Source: Monoplex corrugatus (lineage: Eukaryota > Mollusca > Gastropoda > Littorinimorpha > Ranellidae). From it: DNA of 64,000 bases. The translations under genes and the position numbers were made by a program. The stretch covers positions 62,003,578 through 62,067,577 of the forward strand of contig CM060312.1 of the NCBI GenBank assembly GCA_030674185.1. The letters run 5' to 3'. How positions within the stretch are numbered: position 1 is the first letter of the stretch; each line of letters starts with the position of its first letter. Shown here piece after piece: positions 53,160 to 64,000 of the stretch. The notes below the pieces were generated by a model that was not told the DNA's origin, did no database searches, and saw only the letters and a program-made list of their open reading frames with translations.

Positions 53160-55060
53160 AACGCGCACCTCTCCTCTCAGGTTCAGGTCGAAAACTTTCA
53201 AGTAAGTGGAGGTGCATGCTGGCATGCTGTAGTTTGTGTGGCATGTTGTTCTGTGTGCATGAAAACTGTCAGGACTACAATAACGGCGGTTTAAAACAGC
53301 AAAATTTTGTGAAATCGGAAATTATCCGTCTCCGTACTTGTGATTGTGCATGTATTTGAACTAACACTGCAGTCTGCTTTGACAGTCAAACATATTCGTG
53401 TTTGGTGTCATTTTAAAGCTCGTGGTTCTGGCCATCCAGCTATCTACAATACACTCTAGTTTGGCTAAAGTGCTTTAAAAAAAATGTAGCATTTAAAGTC
53501 ATACCCATTTCCCCCAGTTAAACACCAGATGTCAGCTATGGCTGCTGACAGGCGAGATATAATCAATCTGCCCAGGGAAGGCAGGCATCATGGTCGGGTC
53601 ACGCATAGGTCAGCGCACTCGGCTCAGCAACTAAAGGGAAGGATTGGAACAGCAGTGACTGGCTTCAGTCCAGTGTCATATCATAAAGACGTAAGCCTTC
53701 CTCAGTGGATTAAGCAATTTAAGGGTAGTTCATTTCTAAAACACTGACTTGTAGTTACACTTTCAAATGCAGAATTTCAAGTCTGTTTCTTTTTCTTATT
53801 TCTAAAAATGTATTTTATTTGGTTTGAGGTAAATGTACTGTCCACAAATGATCAATGTTCTTTTCCAGACTGGAGAAGCCTATACATTTTATTAATATAG
53901 GTGGATTCATCTACTCTCATCTTAGTATCTACTGTTACTAGTGTTAGTTGTCTTGGATGTGCAGTCCATATGCATACAATACTGTTCACACATTTCAATA
54001 CTTTCATGCTTAGTCAACTAATTTGTGTAGGCCCTACCACACAATGGGATGTGATATTATGAATATTATTTTGAGTATTATAGCTATTTAATAGCAGTGG
54101 CATTGTTAAATGAATTAGGGGCCTATAGATACTATGTTTGTTACTACTGACAAGTGTACATGTTTATGTAGGTTGTGTGGTAGTACACTGAGTAGCCTAC
54201 AATCTATAATATTATTTAGGACGAAACATCAACTATGAATAGAATCTACAACGAACAATCAACCAACTCATGACAATCAACAAACTGGACAATTTACAAT
54301 TAACAATAATAAATCATTTAATTTAAACACTGTCAAACTGTTGTGTCTTGTTATCGTCTGTGTTTCTCCCTCGTTTTTTAATTGTATGTGTCTGTGCCAA
54401 CAAGCACTTCAAGTTTTCACCAGACACCCTTTCACTCTCATTAACTCGATTGAGCACTGACACTGTGCCAGTCTCAAAGTCGTCTGCTACGAACTCGCGA
54501 CCTCTACTTTCACTCTACATTAAATGAAAACACGAACAGATTCATATAGATGATAAATCAGCAAAATTATGGGCAGGCCGTAATAAACACAATACAATTA
54601 CTGCATTTTTCCAGTCAAAACGACACAAACTCACAGTTGTGGCATAAACATTGTTACAGGTCGTGATATGATGGCCTCCATGATGCCGGTGTTTTAGAAC
54701 GAGGTCACATTGTAGGGCAGGCAACTCAGGTATGTTGGTGAATGGGGTGGTTACTTCTCTTGCATTGGTCTTAAAAAGAATGGGGGAACCCAAGACGGGA
54801 AAAGTATGGTTGTATAGTTAGATGCACAGGCCAAAAATCCACCATGAAATGAAGAAACAAGAGCCATCACCAATCAAACACTGGTCCCGTCTAAAAAGTA
54901 ACACTACGCAGACTCCTGCAACATGGAATGGTAAATGGGATTCTCCTAAATCATAGATCAAAGAAATTTGATAACAACAAAAACAATAATCAATGAATAG
55001 GGCATAAAGTCAATGTAAAAGATAGCTCGTGGCTCTTCAAATAACTAAGATGAACAAAGG
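53160..55060. other. Upstream of ATP5F1C, no gene seen
   Basis: I searched here for the missing first ATP5F1C exon on the - strand without success. The sequence is moderately AT-rich and shows no clear repeats. Confidence 0.35.
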
Positions 55061-55068
55061 AAATAGAA

Positions 55069-55208
55069 ACCAGAAAAAAAAAAACACGAAAAAAGAATCA
55101 GAACCAGACAAGGTTTATTAAATACGCGTTCTGATTCTTTTTTCATGTTTTTTTCTTCTCTCTTCTGGTTCTTGTTTGTTTGAACGCGGGCAGTCACACT
55201 TGTTTTGA
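55069..55208. mobile_element. Short foldback-family copy
   Basis: The arms are reduced to about 55 bp each: AACCAGAAAAA...GAATCAGAACC and GCGTTCTGATTCTTTTTTCA...CTGGTTC, ending GCAGTCACACTTGTTTTG. It forms a compact hairpin. Confidence 0.6.
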
Positions 55209-55468
55209 AATGGAAATAGATTTAAAGAATAACATATAAAATAGGACGGAAGGTTGCCATGACTGCACAGATTGCACACAATCGGATACACACATCAATG
55301 CGCCAATACAGCATAAACATAATACATCAAATATAGCAACAGATCATGAATGGTATTAGAAACAAATCATAGTAACACTGGTCCATAAAAATATACAAGG
55401 AAGAAAAACAGTCTTTCACATAAACACACACTAAAGCAAACGGAAACATATACCCACATATATGAACA

Positions 55469-55469
<1 letters not shown>

Positions 55470-55532
<63 letters not shown>

Positions 55533-55609
55533 CACACACACAGACACAAACACACTCACTCACACACACACACACAGACACACACACAACACGCGCGCGC
55601 GCGCGCGCG

Positions 55610-55660
<51 letters not shown>

Positions 55661-55732
55661 ACACACGCACATACGCAACATACACACACACACATCACAC
55701 CACACGCACGCACGCACGCACGCACACATGCA

Positions 55733-55798
<66 letters not shown>
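55470..55798 (+). repeat. CA microsatellite with a CG stretch
   Basis: (CA)n with a Z-DNA-prone (GC)n run at 55592-55610 and CGCACGCA blocks. Confidence 0.95.
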
Positions 55799-55800
<2 letters not shown>

Positions 55801-55904
55801 GATGAAAATGTATAAATGAGATGGAGGCTATGTGTTGTGTTGTTCTGGGATTCATTTCTGGCATATGGTTGTGCAGTCTGTTGGTGTGGTAATTTTATCC
55901 CTTT

Positions 55905-58800
55905 GACTGCCCCATCCTATCCATCAACATCATCGTCATGTACCCTGCCGATATGGCCCTCCATATGTTTCTATCCCTTGTCGTTTCAAGTACATCTCCC
56001 ACCCTCTCTGTCCACAGCCACTCTGCAAGTCCGTCGGATATTTTCTTCCTGGGTCTACCTGGTACTCTCTTTCCCTCCAGCTTTCCTGTTGTGACCAGGT
56101 GCTCTGATTTCTCTTGCCTTATAAAATGTCCTCTAAATGTTGCTTGTCTTGTCCTAATCTTCTTCATTGATAGTGGTCTTCTTGTGTCTACCTCCTTCAA
56201 GATTGTCTCGTTCGTTTTCTTTGCTGACCATGGAACTCTCAACATTCTTCTTAGAAACCACACTTCAGTTCCCTCAATCTCGTTCTGACTTTGAGTGTTG
56301 ACTGTCCATGCCTCACATCCGTACAACAGTATCGGTTCTACATCACACCCAAGAATTCTCTTCTTGATGTTTATTGATAGGCATTTGTTGGTAAGAATGC
56401 TTGTCATTTTCTTGAATGCTGTTTTAGCTTGGCCGATTCTGCTAGCTATTTCTGATATACATCTGCTGTCTGGTGAGATGACTGTTCCCATATATTTAAA
56501 TTTATCAATCTGTCTCGATGTTGTGCCATTTGCTGCTATTTTGCATGAGGGGATTACTTGTTTTTCATTGATTACCATGACTTCAGTCTTCTTGCTATTT
56601 AGCTGAAGCCCTTTATTTTTTTATTTCTATTTCTATTATATTCACAAGATTTTGTAGACCTTTTTCATTTTCTGCAATTAGAACAGTGTCATCTACGTAA
56701 CAAAGATTGTTTGTAATTTTTCCTCCATCTTTAACCCAGGGCATTCTTCTAGGTTTCTCAGGATGGTTTCGCTGTAAAATGAAAACAAACCTGGTGGCAG
56801 AATACATCCCTGCCGAACCCCTCTTGATATTTTGAAAAGAGCTTATATCGGTTTCTAATCTCATGGCTGCCGTTTGTTCCAGATACATATTTCTGATTAT
56901 TCTTAGATCTTTTCCATCAATATTGGGCCTTTCTAGTTGGTTAATACATTCTTCGTGTCTTACCCGATCGAAAGCCTTGGTGTAATCAACATTGTGCGAT
57001 GGTGCGTGGCATGGTGATTTGTTAGAGAGCGCCATACAGGCTCCATTTCTCCGTCTTCAGCTCTCTAGGTTTTCTGTAGGGGTTACCCCGCCCTTAGCTC
57101 CTGGTCCGTATGTCCTGCCCTGGAAGCACAGGGGGGATTGATTAGCCAGGGGTCCCACCCTGGGCTAGAGTTTATACTGCGCCTCTTAACCGCAGGATGA
57201 ACCCACCATAGGACATATAGGGTATTTCAGTGGAGATCAAACACGCCACCTGCTGTCCCGCCCCGTCCTGGTAGAACATCGCCAGTTGGTCCGGGACTGC
57301 TTATTCGACCAGGCAAGAAGAAGATAGAAAGTGTAATCAACAAAGCATAAACATAAATTCTTATTCAACTCGACTGACCTCTCTATGATAGTTCTGTGGA
57401 TGTATATAGCATTAATAATTCCTTTCCATTCGACGAATCCACAGTGTTCTTCTGCTATTTCTCTTTTGATTATGTTCCTTGTCTTCATCATGATTATTCT
57501 TGATAGAATTTTTGTTACGTGACTCATCAAACTGATTGTGCGATGGAGTTCACATTCTTTAGCCCCTGCTTTCTTTAGAAGTGCAATGAAAATTGATTTC
57601 GATATGTCGTTAGAGATTTTTCCGGTGTCATAAAGGTTATTTAGGAGTACTGTTATTTTTCAATACCAAATTCATCTAGGTCCTCAATCATTTCTATAGT
57701 AATACTGTCTGGTCTGGGGCTTTTCCCGGATTCATCTCTTTCGTTGCTGCTCTAACTTCATGTTTCATTACGGGTGGTCCTTCAACGTTTTTTCTTATGC
57801 GTTCTTCGTTTCTGTCATCGTCAAAAAGGTCTTTAACTACTCTTCCTATATGTCTCATATTCTGTCTTTTTTCCATAATAATCGCAGGCCTACCATCTTT
57901 AGATTTTAAGCAACCAGTTGACGTGCATGTCTTGTTTTCCTGTGGGCAATTTCTTCAATGTTTCTGTACATAAACGGAGGATATGTTTTGTTCGGTCTTA
58001 TATTTCTTTGCACTTTGCTTCCATTGATTTCGTTAAACATTTAAAATTTTCACGTCTTTAGAGTCCAGATTTTGTTTGACGTTACTTTTGTCTTTTTCTC
58101 TTTCTTTGCTTCAGCTAAATTTTCCATTACAGGACTGTGTCTGCTTTGCAGTCTGCTCTTTTAGTTTTTTGCTATCATAAGGAAATTTCTTTAAATCTTT
58201 TGTTTATCAGGATTAATCAATTTGTTTCATATGTCTCCTGATTCATCCATGTCATTTCTTCTGTTAGGCTCTCAACCAAGTGTTTCCTATTATAATTCAT
58301 TTATTTGTGCCCATCAGCAAGTTTTTCTCCTCTTTCATTTTGTGTGCTTAGGCCATGAGGCCCAACTATGTCATCCACTCTCTCTTGTCCCACTTTAACA
58401 GTAAAATCTCCCATTAATTCCTGTAATGTCCTGTGATTTATGCTGAGCCTTGTCTTCTCTAATACTTCATAAAAATTGTCAGTTTCTTCCTCAGTACTTG
58501 CGGATGTTGGTGCATATACTTTGATGATGTTCATATCAAATGGCTTGCAATCCAATTTAACTAATAAAACTCATCTGACAAAGCCCAGTATCCTTTGATA
58601 GTCTTTGACTTGTCACTGTCAACTATGATGCCTAGTCCTCTTTCATGTGTGTCTCCACCAGAATGTATAATTTTACGCTTACCTGATGTTATCATGTCTA
58701 TTCCCTTCAATCCCACTTCCCCTCGTCCTAAAATATTGATGTTAAACCTTTCCATCTCCATCTTGACATTTTCCAATTTTCCCTTTTGCAGCAATGTTCT
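55905..58800 (-). mobile_element. RTE-clade LINE (endonuclease plus reverse transcriptase), degraded
   Basis: From right to left on the - strand: an endonuclease start (KGKLENVKMEMERFNINILG) near 58790, IIKVYAPTSA and LMGDFTVKVG near 58500-58400, the RT start with MNPGKAPD near 57710, FVDYT split from KAFDRVRHEE near 57000, YVDDTVLIAE near 56690, and a long intact C-terminal frame 55905-56578 with LLYGCEAWTV, RRMLRVPW and GKLEGKRVPGRPRKK. These blocks are characteristic of RTE-type elements. Frameshifts and a 340-bp insertion make it inactive. Confidence 0.88.
56991..57330 (+). mobile_element. 340-bp insertion inside the RTE LINE, 11-bp target duplication
   Basis: Flanked by GTGTAATCAAC at 56980-56990 and 57331-57341. 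The LINE protein motif FVDYT/KAFDRV is split exactly here. The insert ends in a purine-rich tail AAGAAGAAGATAGAAA on the + strand, suggesting a short retroposon in + orientation. Its head matches no RNA I recognise. Confidence 0.75.
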
Positions 58801-58802
58801 TA

Positions 58803-58976
58803 CATCCTATCCACCAACTGCAAAAACTGAACTCTTTGACTGCGTCACCCTATCCATCAGATTCCTGCAGGAAGCTGGTGGGTAGGGTGAGACAGTCAAA
58901 GGATTAAGTTTTTGCTTTGCTAGCATGGTTGACAATGCAGAATGCTGGTGGCTAGGGTGCGGTAGTCAAAGGGTTT
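58803..58976. mobile_element. TTAA MITE abutting the 5' end of the RTE LINE
   Basis: Decayed left end, central TTCCTGCAGGAAGCTGG and right arm GCTTTGCTAGCATGGTTGAC ending AAAGGGTTTTAC. It begins where the LINE endonuclease reading frame stops matching. A further left-end fragment (CCCTTTGACTGCCCCATCC) lies near 55900 at the other LINE end. Confidence 0.65.
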
Positions 58977-59084
58977 TACTGGGGGCTGGATGCACTTTCA
59001 TCCGTTTCCAGTTCGTTCTTGTTTTTGTTGTTGTTGTTTTTCTTTAGAGCCTACATTACAGACGGATATGTAGGCTACATTTCA

Positions 59085-59840
59085 CTACAACCTCCTATTG
59101 TCTTAAAGACAAAGCAGTTGTCTGCTTACTGTCAAACAGCACCTCAAAACCCATCTCTTCTCCGATTGTCAAATTCATGCTAAGTGGTCGTACGGCGAGC
59201 AGCGGATTTCTTGACGTAAACTGCCTGTGTAGCACTGTGCACCTCCAGGGCCAACTGTGCGTTTGGAAGACTGACCAAGAGGCTGTAGCAAGACTATGGC
59301 ACCAGGCTCGCAAAAAAAGACTGCTGTGTACAGAACAGTAGTCCCGAACGTCCGGCTTTACTGCTGCGATACTTGGAACTATCTTTCTCTATCAAACACA
59401 CTTTCAATAGCTGGAATGGTTCCATCAAAGAGATCTGCACAAGATCTACAATATCATATAGCAAAAATTCGAGTATCCAACCTTCAAGTTTTGCAGAATT
59501 GTTTGCCAAAGTACACAGCTTTTACTCATCAAATGCCAGCTTCATCGGACAGGACATGTCCTGTATGGAAGACAGTCACATCCAAAGACATTAAAAAAAA
59601 AAAGTTCTATTTATAACGTCTTTGGTCACTTCTCAAAGATGCTTTTGTACAGAGACTGAGCAGAAGCAAGCACACAGTAATCAGGTTAGCCAAGACCACT
59701 AAAGCGATACAAGGAACACAGACATCTTATATAAGATGTCTGTGACAAGGATACTCTGAGATGGCCAACTGCGGCAGCAACACCACCAGCAACTGGGAAG
59801 ATATCGTCCGCAACAGAGGCTGCTGCTGATGGTCTGCTGC
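59085..59840 (+). pseudogene. Degraded LINE reverse-transcriptase C-terminus
   Basis: Frames in succession resemble KTxVYRxVVxxxLLYxCxTW (59310), a KIRVSNLQVL segment (59460), HRTGHVLYGRQSHPK (59535-59590) and ISTSNWEDIVRNR (59775). This is the order seen at the end of LINE RT proteins, but with several frameshifts. Confidence 0.6.
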
Positions 59841-59929
59841 ACACAAAGCATTAACAATTTAAACAGCACTGAACAACTACATGACGGAGGGATCGTCGGA
59901 AATATAACGTAGGGCCACAGGTCTCATTT

Positions 59930-60255
59930 CCATGCAGTATCTGTTGGAGTTATCAGAGTTATTGGACTTTATTTCAAGAGGGATTCACCGCGCTCGGACA
60001 GCTCCATATGCGATCCACCCAAATCCGCCAGCAGTTATCTGTCAGATGTCCTGAGCCTTCACAAAACCCTATGCGCTGGCAAGGTCTTGAAACGGGGAAA
60101 ACGAGAGAAGGACCTATCAAACACTAAGCTGACACCACCAGAACGATGGAAACAATAGGAACAGGGCAGCGAACAGGCCAGTTTTTAATGCCGCGGGCTG
60201 GGATTGAACTCAAGAGATCAGATCTTGAGTCCATGGCTCTACCAGCGAGCCAGCG
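59930..60255. mobile_element. SINE B copy with tRNA-like end
   Basis: The body shares CCACCCAAATCCGCCAGCA, TGTCAGAT, CCTGAGCC and GAACAGGCCAGTTTTTAATG with copies at 14480-14686 plus 15753-15845 and at 31290-31566. The right end, read on -, is tRNA-like (GGTAGAGCCATGGACTC and GAGTTCAATCCCAGC). Confidence 0.65.
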
Positions 60256-60257
60256 AA

Positions 60258-60335
60258 GATGATCGTGCATCAACCGGGAAACGAACCCGGATCACCTCGC
60301 GTGACAGGCGAGTAAAAACTACGTGCCTTTAGGAT
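60258..60335 (-). pseudogene. tRNA-Asp-like fragment (anticodon GUC)
   Basis: On the - strand the anticodon arm ACTCGCCTGTCACGCGAG, the T arm GATCCGGGTTCGTTTCCCGG and a 3' acceptor half are well preserved. The 5' half (D arm and 5' acceptor strand) does not match or pair. It lies next to the tRNA-like end of a SINE, so a SINE head or a broken tRNA gene is likely. Confidence 0.45.
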
Positions 60336-60416
60336 GGACCTTCTTCACTCATGAAGACAGCCAAGCGATATTTCAAATGCCTTTATTTTCAACATCGCGA
60401 GTTTTATCATCAATGT

Positions 60417-60598
60417 AAAGTGTGTGTGTGTGTGTGTTTAACAGTTATTTGTGGTGTAAGCATTTGTGAGTGAGTGCATGTGTATTCATGCTGCATGTGG
60501 AAGTGTATTTGTGTGCGTGCGTGCGTGTGTATGTGTGTGAGTGTGTGTGTGTGTGTGTGCGTGCGTGTGTGCGTGTGTGTGTGTGTGTGGTGCGTGGT

Positions 60599-60647
<49 letters not shown>

Positions 60648-60692
60648 TGTGTGTAGTGTGTGTATGTGTGTGTGCGCTGCGCGCGTGTGTGT
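60417..60692 (+). repeat. TG microsatellite
   Basis: Interrupted (TG)n with GCGTGC variants. Confidence 0.95.
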
Positions 60693-61030
60693 GAAACGTC
60701 TGTCATAACGTACCCAACTTCTTCATATTTTCATGTTTTTCTGCATCTCTATTGTATTTGTATATTGATTTTCATTGTTGCATGTTTAATGTGGCCTTAT
60801 CATGCCCCTAACACAAAACAAGTGAGAGAGCTAAACTTGTTGGAACTTTTTTGTATATATGTATGTATATCTTCCTCACACACTCGCTCTCTTTCACTTT
60901 CCCCACCCCTCTCTCGTAAATTAACAATTCAAAACAAACACAAGTTGGTCATTTTGCTTTGTTTATTTTCAAATTGATCATTTAAACAATAAAACAAAAC
61001 TTATCACTATATATGTCTCTCAGCATAATG

Positions 61031-61032
<2 letters not shown>

Positions 61033-61120
<88 letters not shown>
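61033..61120 (+). repeat. CA microsatellite
   Basis: Pure (CA)n of about 88 bp. Confidence 0.95.
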
Positions 61121-61123
<3 letters not shown>

Positions 61124-61564
61124 CATAAACACTAAACAGCCCTACTCATTGTTCACACAGCATAAAACATTCCAGAGATATCAATAATTATGTACATCTG
61201 TTAACAAAATCTCATTGTCACATTTACAACAAACATTACCGGTATTTATTCAACGAAAGCGATTCGTTTGTAACACCATGCGTGTAAAAAACATACCTTT
61301 TCATAACTGTCAACAACAGATTTTTCAAAGCATACTTCCTTGTTCAAGTGGCATGAGAAACTGTAACATCTACTGTATTTGTTTTGTTCAGGGGGCTTAG
61401 TAAGACATAACATTTACAGTAATTTAACATATCTGTCCACCAAATTAAACAGAAAGGTGCAGCAAAGAAAATAAAGGTAATAGAAATTGGCAGATTGAAG
61501 TGAGTGTTCTCAGATTAAAAAGAGTGCATATTCACATGCATACATACACATGTGCACGTAAAAC

Positions 61565-61566
<2 letters not shown>

Positions 61567-61661
<95 letters not shown>
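61567..61661 (+). repeat. CA microsatellite
   Basis: Pure (CA)n of about 94 bp; further short CA/TG tracts at 61743-61800, 62164-62215 and 62528-62625. Confidence 0.95.
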
Positions 61662-61663
<2 letters not shown>

Positions 61664-61664
61664 A

Positions 61665-62885
61665 AATTACTGTTCTAACATCTGAGAGGTCGCTTTTAGG
61701 AAAAACCTGCTGAAAATGACTTCAAGGATTGCTTCAATAAGCGTGTGTGTGTATATGTGTGTGTGTGTGCGCGCAGCGCGCGAGTGTGTGCGTGCGTATG
61801 TGTATACGCATTTGTAAGTACACATGGTATGTGCCTGCAAACATGACTGAATGCTGTTTGAAGCTTTATAAGAAAAGCTTTCATCTCAGTTCTCGATATC
61901 TGCATTGGTTATGGATACATACGAACTAATTCTGTTTCAAACTATTATAGCAAAAAGAAACATATGTGCATTATTTCTCTGAATGATATCATCCTTGGTA
62001 GATTAACTCAAGTAATGAGAATGCTGTCATTTTTGTTGCTGGTATTTTTCTACGTGTTCATTATGAGCCACATGCTTTTCAGACCTGATAGCCCATTTAA
62101 CACAGATTCTCTGTCTGTCTGTCTGCCTGTTCCTCTCTCTCTCTCTCCTCTCTCTCTCCCCTCCACACACACACACACACACATACACACACACACACAA
62201 ACACACACACATACAAGCCCACATACTACACAGAGTCAAAGACCTTATCATTTTACACAGTTGTGTGGGCTGGCCAACCAACACTTATGGCAAGTAATGA
62301 GTCAAAGTGGACTAGCAACTGATCTGAAACGCACTTACAAATCAATGACAAATCAGCTTTATTCCAGTTTTGCAACACCTGCAAGAAACGTATATATACA
62401 TATATTACACATACACAATAATTGTCCTTCTTCATCTATTCGCATGTACTCATAAGGAAGGGGGAGAGAAGTAAAAACAAAATTGCTGTAACGTCTTAAT
62501 TCATACATGCGCATGTGCACGCACGTAACACACACACAAACACACACACAAACATACACACACAAACATACACACACACACACACACATGCGCGCGCACA
62601 CGCACACGCACACGCACACGCACAAGCTATTCAGAACACCGTGTGAGAAGGAACTGAAACTAATATACATTTCAGTAAAAATCTCCAATATGAAAGCCAT
62701 TTGATCACACTGTACAAAACATACATATTTTCAACAAGTTCAAATTAATTTCATGCTGTACAATCAAATGTATACTGGCAACAGAATGAACACCTTTTCA
62801 TTTTTAATCAAAGAATCCATCATCTGCAAGACAGTAAGAAATATCACTCTGATCGAAAATGATTTGAGAGCAAACTATTGCAAGA
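61665..62885. other. Non-coding sequence with short microsatellites
   Basis: Short CA, TC and CGCG tracts only. No gene or recognised transposon. Confidence 0.4.
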
Positions 62886-62889
62886 TGAA

Positions 62890-63990
62890 AAGAACACTGC
62901 CACACAAGAATGTTGCAGGATGAAAGATAGGGAGTCAGAAAAGACACAAGAATGTTGCAGGAAGAAAAGGACACAAGGATGTTGCAGGATGAAAAGGACA
63001 CAAGGATGTTGCAGGATGAAAAGGACACAAGGATGTTGCAGGATTAAAAGGACACAAGATGTTGCAGGATGAAAAGGACACAAGGATGTTGCAGGATGAA
63101 AAGGACACAAGGATGTTGCAGGATGAAAAGGACACAAGATGTTGCAGGATGAAAAGGACACAAGGATGTTGCAGGATAAAAGGACACAAGAATGTTGCAG
63201 GAATGAAAAGGACACAAGAATGTTGCAGGATGAAAAGGACACAAGAATGTTGCAGGAGAAAAGGACACAAGAATGTTGCAGGATTGAAAAGGACACAAGA
63301 ATGTTGCAGGAAGAAAAGGACACAAGAATGTTGCAGGATGAAAAGGACACAAGAATGTTGGAGGATGAAAAGGACACAAGAATGTTGCAGGATTAAAAGG
63401 ACACAAGGATGTTGCAGGAAGAAAAGGACACAAGGATGTTGCAGGATGAAAAGGACACAAGGATGTGCAGGATTAAAAGGACACAAGAATGTTGCAGGAT
63501 GAAAAGGACACAAGGATGTTGCAGGATGAAAAGGACACAAGGATGTTGCAGGATTAAAAGGACACAAGAATGTTGCAGGATGAAAAGGACACAAGAATGT
63601 TGCAGGATGAAAAGGACACAAGGATGTTGCAGGATGAAAAGGACACAAGGATGTTGCAGGAAGAAAAGGACACAAGAATGTTGCAGGAAGAAAAGGACAC
63701 AAGGATGTTGCAGGATTAAAAGGACACAAGATGTTGCAGGATGAAAAGGACACAAGGATGTTGCAGGATTAAAAGGACACAAGAATGTTGCAGGATAAAA
63801 GGACACAAGAATGTTGCAGGATGAAAAGGACACAAGAATTTTGCTGATGAAAAGGACACAAGAATTTTGCTGATGAAAAGGACACAAGAATTTTGCTGAT
63901 GAAAAGGAGAGAAGAATGTTACCCAAGAAAAGGACAAAAGACTACTGCTGTGAAAAGGACAAAAGAATATTGCAAATGAAAAAGGACACT
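62890..63990 (+). repeat. About 27-bp minisatellite running towards the window edge
   Basis: Close to 40 copies of GAAAAGGACACAAGAATGTTG CAGGAT with small indels. Copies become irregular after 63830 (AATTTTGCTGATGAAAAGGA). The long open frames across it, on both strands, are artefacts of the repeat. Confidence 0.9.
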
Positions 63991-64000
63991 ATCAAACAAG

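Noticed and set aside
55592..55610. Alternating GC run as a regulatory Z-DNA site
   Set aside because: It is part of a CA microsatellite with no gene nearby, so there is no support for a function.
62844..63926. Open frames up to 272 codons over the minisatellite
   Set aside because: The repeat is open in several frames on both strands at once, and the putative proteins are pure repeats with no start context or neighbours.
62890..63990. CRISPR-like array
   Set aside because: There are no unique spacers: the units are contiguous and near-identical, and the DNA is eukaryotic.

Overview
The window is nuclear DNA from a eukaryote with large, repeat-filled introns. The repeat families and two well-conserved housekeeping genes suggest a lophotrochozoan, most likely a gastropod mollusc; the taxon is an inference. 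Two protein-coding genes are supported and they converge. NOL8 (nucleolar protein 8, ribosome biogenesis) runs on the + strand from before the left edge to a stop at 43297. ATP5F1C (gamma subunit of mitochondrial F1-ATPase) runs on the - strand, with its stop at 44927 and its most upstream recognised exon at 51724-51758. Both were rebuilt exon by exon from splice sites, and the reading phase matches at every junction. Nearly everything else is introns and transposon-derived DNA.

NOL8 (287-43297): the exons give the end of the RRM, a large serine/lysine-rich central exon (4984-6240), and the conserved C-terminal part. The most striking feature is a four-copy tandem duplication of about 1.715 kb (23183-30020). 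Each copy carries the same 57-nt exon with intact splice sites. The exon is symmetric (19 codons, phase 2 on both sides), so one to four copies could be spliced in frame, or copies could be chosen alternatively.

Intergenic zone (43298-44926): it holds an AT microsatellite and, at 44488-44509, a small palindrome that puts AATAAA on both strands, plausibly a shared poly(A) element for the two convergent genes. The ATP5F1C 3' UTR has a 43-bp triplication.

Mobile DNA: a nested palindromic MITE family with TTAACCCTTTGACTCCC ends; larger TTAA-flanked piggyBac-like elements with decayed transposase starts; a 0.5-kb dispersed repeat with an (AAC/AAT)n tail in about ten copies; tRNA-derived SINEs; long-armed foldback elements; a 5'-truncated YADD LINE (34347-35682); a nearly full RTE-clade LINE (55905-58800) interrupted by a 340-bp insertion with an 11-bp target duplication; and several LINE 3' fragments. 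A degraded RAG1 N-terminus-like reading frame is possible at 52671-53040. A tRNA-Ile-like gene lies at 38864-38937 on the - strand. CA/TG, AT and longer tandem repeats are abundant, ending with a roughly 27-bp minisatellite that runs to the right edge.
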